Assembly: GCA_025352345.1 (NCBI GenBank) | Contig: JANXTP010000006.1 | Location: 1-8,137 of the forward strand | From: Burkholderiales bacterium | Lineage (GTDB): Bacteria; Pseudomonadota; Gammaproteobacteria; Burkholderiales; Burkholderiaceae_C | DNA length: 8,137 nucleotides | Direction: 5' to 3' | In this document: positions 6,521-8,137 of the stretch, piece by piece | Position numbering within the stretch: the stretch's first letter is position 1 | How the letters are laid out: the number at the start of each line of letters is the position of its first letter | Made by a program: the position numbers and the translations under genes | The notes under the pieces: model-generated | Seen by the model: the letters and a program-made list of their open reading frames with translations, nothing else | Told to the model about the DNA's origin: nothing | Databases searched by the model: none

Positions 6521-6525
6521 CCTGA

Positions 6526-6553
6526 AGTATAAAAGCCCGGTGTGACTTGGCAA
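6526..6553 (-). promoter_or_regulatory. Sigma70-type promoter of the phasin gene
   Basis: TTGCCA (6553-6548) and TATACT (6531-6526) are separated by 16 nt on the minus strand, each one or two bases from consensus. Transcription would start near 6519, giving a 5' leader of about 118 nt before the phasin ATG. Confidence 0.75.
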
Positions 6554-6558
6554 GCCTT

Positions 6559-6579
6559 TTTTGGTGCAATGCAGCAAAA
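6559..6579. promoter_or_regulatory. Operator-like inverted repeat upstream of the phasin -35 (PhaR-type candidate)
   Basis: Arms TTTTGGTGC (6559-6567) and GCAGCAAAA (6571-6579) are inverted repeats with one mismatch around a 3-nt spacer AAT. The site ends 5 bp from the phasin -35. The TGC-N3-GCA core agrees with the TGC/GCA dyads I remember for PhaR, the repressor that leaves DNA when PHA is present. A related copy lies at 6500-6520. Confidence 0.55.
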
Positions 6580-6630
6580 CTAGGGGGCTCGTTCTAAAAC
6601 CCGGCATTCGATGGGTCGTGGTCGTCTCTG

Positions 6631-6636
6631 CACAAT
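6631..6636 (+). promoter_or_regulatory. Putative -10 box placing transcription start at the deacetylase GTG
   Basis: CACAAT ends 7 nt before the GTG at 6644, and no Shine-Dalgarno is present. The spacing would start transcription at or next to the start codon (leaderless mRNA). No good -35 is seen. Confidence 0.35.
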
Positions 6637-6643
6637 CCTGCGA

Positions 6644-7618
6644 GTGCAGGCCTTCCACTCCGACCATTTCGTGCTGCCGCTGCCCGAAGGGCATCGCTTC
6701 CCGATGGCGAAGTACCGGATGCTGCGCGACCGGGTCGCTGCCGAGTTGCCTGGTGTGGACCTGGTCGAGGCACTGGCAGCGTCCGATGACGAGCTGCTTC
6801 GTGTGCACACGAAGCAGTACGTGGGCGAGGTGACCGAAGGCCGGCTGTCGACTGCACAGCAGCGCGAGATCGGTTTCCCGTGGTCGATGGCAATGGTCGA
6901 GCGATCGCGTCGATCGGTGGGCGCCACGGTCGCCGCAGCGCGTGCGGCCCTGGCCGGTGGCGGCATTGCCGTCAATCTGGCCGGTGGCACCCACCACGCT
7001 TATGCCGATCACGGCAGCGGCTTTTGCGTGTTCAACGATGTGGTGATAGCGGCACGCCGGATGCAGGCCGACTGGCGCAGTCAGCAAGCCGATCCACTGC
7101 GCGTGGCGGTGATCGACCTCGACGTGCACCAGGGCAACGGCACGGCGGCCATCTGCCGCGACGACCCGACGATCACCACGCTGTCGATGCACGGCGCGAA
7201 GAATTTTCCGTTTCGCAAGGAGGCCAGCGACATCGACATCGACCTGCCCGATGGCTGTGCCGACGACGAGTACCTGGCCGCACTGGATGGCGCGCTGGAT
7301 CGGCTCTGGCGACACAGCGAGTCCACTGGTTTGCCGAAGTTGATCTTTTTCCTGGCCGGTGCCGATCCGCATGAAGGCGACCGTCTCGGCCGCCTGAAGC
7401 TCACCGCCGCGGGCCTGGCCGAACGCGATCGCCGAGTGTTCGCCGCAGCGCTGGAGCGCCGCATTCCGGTCGCCGTGTCGATGGCGGGCGGCTACGGAAC
7501 CGTGATCGAGGACACCGTGGCACTGCAACTCACCACCTTGCGCCTGGCGTTCCGGCATTGGCAGGCCTGGCAGTCGTTGCGCCCATGGGCGCCAGACCTT
7601 CAAGCCGAGGTCGCCTGA
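6644..7618 (+). CDS. Histone deacetylase-superfamily zinc deacylase (class IV-like)
   Basis: The 324-aa product belongs to the arginase/deacetylase fold family (HDAC, AcuC, acetylpolyamine amidohydrolases), Zn-dependent enzymes that remove acyl groups from lysine side chains or polyamines. It opens QAFHSDHFVLPLPEGHRFPM, typical of the bacterial class IV-like branch. Active-site elements are all present: the His dyad GGTHHAY (H117-H118), DLDVHQGNGT (D158, with Zn ligands D160 and H162), GADPHEGDRLGRLKL (Zn ligand D241) and SMAGGYG (Y284, transition-state tyrosine). The GTG start is chosen because homologs begin at this motif; an in-frame ATG at 6611 would add eleven residues of unrelated sequence. 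Neither has a Shine-Dalgarno. Cytoplasmic, no membrane segment. It is divergent from the phasin and 12 bp ahead of rmuC. Substrate unknown. Confidence 0.92.
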   Translation: MQAFHSDHFVLPLPEGHRFPMAKYRMLRDRVAAELPGVDLVEALAASDDELLRVHTKQYVGEVTEGRLSTAQQREIGFPWSMAMVERSRRSVGATVAAARAALAGGGIAVNLAGGTHHAYADHGSGFCVFNDVVIAARRMQADWRSQQADPLRVAVIDLDVHQGNGTAAICRDDPTITTLSMHGAKNFPFRKEASDIDIDLPDGCADDEYLAALDGALDRLWRHSESTGLPKLIFFLAGADPHEGDRLGRLKLTAAGLAERDRRVFAAALERRIPVAVSMAGGYGTVIEDTVALQLTTLRLAFRHWQAWQSLRPWAPDLQAEVA

Positions 7619-7624
7619 GACAAT
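7619..7624 (+). promoter_or_regulatory. Putative -10 box directly before rmuC
   Basis: GACAAT begins at the base after the deacetylase stop and ends 6 nt before the rmuC ATG, with no Shine-Dalgarno in between. This suggests a separate, leaderless rmuC transcript. The -35 region (around GACCTT, 7595-7600, 18 nt away) is weak. Confidence 0.35.
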
Positions 7625-7630
7625 CAGGCC

Positions 7631-8137
7631 ATGGAAAACCTGCCCTGGATCACACTGGTGCTGAGTGTCGTCACCCTGCTGCTGATGCTGTGGCTGGCGC
7701 TTCGCGGTTCCGACGATGCCAGAGGACGTCCCGACCACCAGGTGCTGATCGATGCGTTTCGCAGCGGCTCCGAGCGGCTGGAGCGCGAGCTGCGCGACGA
7801 ACTGGGCCGCAGCGCCCAGGGCACGCGGGTCGAGCTGGGCAACGCGCTCGGCACCTTCCAGCAAACGCTGTCGAACCAGCAAGGCGATGTGGCCCGCACG
7901 CAAACCACCCAGGCGCTGGCCTCGCGCGAATCGCTCGATGCGGCGCTGAAGCGCTTCTCAGACACCTTGGGTGCGCAGCTGCGCGACATGGCCGAGGCCA
8001 ATGAGCGCCGGTTGGGTGAGGTCAAGACCAGCGTCGAACAGCGGCTCACCGTGCTGCAGCAAGGCAACGAGGCCAAGCTCGAACAGATGCGCGCCACCGT
8101 CGACGAGAAGCTGCATGCGACGCTGGAAGCGCGCCTG
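7631..8137 (+). CDS. rmuC: DNA recombination protein RmuC, N-terminal part (cut by window edge)
   Basis: RmuC is a membrane-anchored nuclease-fold protein that limits inversion between short inverted repeats and is thought to act in DNA recombination or repair. The 169 codons present encode an N-terminal membrane anchor (about residues 5-24, PWITLVLSVVTLLLMLWLAL), then a long Glu/Gln/Arg-rich coiled coil. The segment ends with MRATVDEKLHATLEARL, the conserved stretch that leads into the RmuC domain in the family. The PD-(D/E)xK-like catalytic domain would lie beyond the right edge. The ATG follows the deacetylase stop by 12 bp. The call rests on the MRATVDEKLH motif and the anchor/coiled-coil layout; intact as far as it goes. 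Confidence 0.9.
   Translation, partial: MENLPWITLVLSVVTLLLMLWLALRGSDDARGRPDHQVLIDAFRSGSERLERELRDELGRSAQGTRVELGNALGTFQQTLSNQQGDVARTQTTQALASRESLDAALKRFSDTLGAQLRDMAEANERRLGEVKTSVEQRLTVLQQGNEAKLEQMRATVDEKLHATLEARL

Noticed and set aside
6395..7903. 502-codon open frame on the minus strand opposite the deacetylase and rmuC
   Set aside because: It runs antisense across two recognisable genes and a phasin promoter, has no family resemblance and no supporting start site.

Overview
The window is GC-rich and reads as beta-proteobacterial chromosome, most likely Burkholderiales (Rubrivivax/Leptothrix/Methylibium-like). This rests on the mix of genes: an MLTAEQI-type phasin, a small HPF/RaiA-type protein, RmuC, a bacterial class IV-like deacetylase, and start sites sitting 6-7 nt after an ACAAT box. 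No rRNA, tRNA, CRISPR, insertion sequence or phage gene is visible. Assignment to genus is a guess from memory of these families.

Layout. From 1 to 3973 the minus strand carries a kdp potassium-pump operon, read right to left: a 30-codon membrane peptide ORF, kdpF, kdpA, then kdpB, which runs off the left edge about a dozen residues before its expected end. kdpC and any kdpDE would lie outside. Every junction overlaps (ATGA, TGATG, ATGA), so the four frames look translationally coupled. The leader at 3974-4134 contains a 2 x 11-bp direct repeat that fits an OmpR/PhoB-type (KdpE-like) site. Further right, still on the minus strand, lie an HPF/RaiA-like ribosome-associated protein (4135-4509), an unrecognised 68-aa ORF 25 bp before it (4535-4741), and a NiCoT-family nickel/cobalt permease (4840-5655). 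A perfect 17-bp inverted repeat with T-tract (5767-5804) separates the permease from a phasin gene (5853-6401). The phasin has a strong sigma70-type promoter bracketed by two copies of a TGC-N3-GCA operator-like element, consistent with control by PhaR, the repressor released by polyhydroxyalkanoate (PHA) granules.

Divergent from the phasin, the plus strand carries a histone-deacetylase-superfamily enzyme (6644-7618) and, 12 bp later, the 5' part of rmuC (7631 to the right edge). Both of these starts lack a Shine-Dalgarno sequence and have an ACAAT box 6-7 nt upstream, suggesting leaderless mRNAs.

Functionally the window is a run of mostly housekeeping/stress genes: K+ scavenging, ribosome hibernation, Ni/Co uptake, PHA granule coating, small-molecule or protein deacylation, and genome maintenance. 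No new multi-gene system is evident. The most interesting points are the extra kdp micro-ORF, the KdpE-like repeat, the paired phasin operators, the unassigned 68-aa protein, and a permease with relaxed NiCoT signature motifs.
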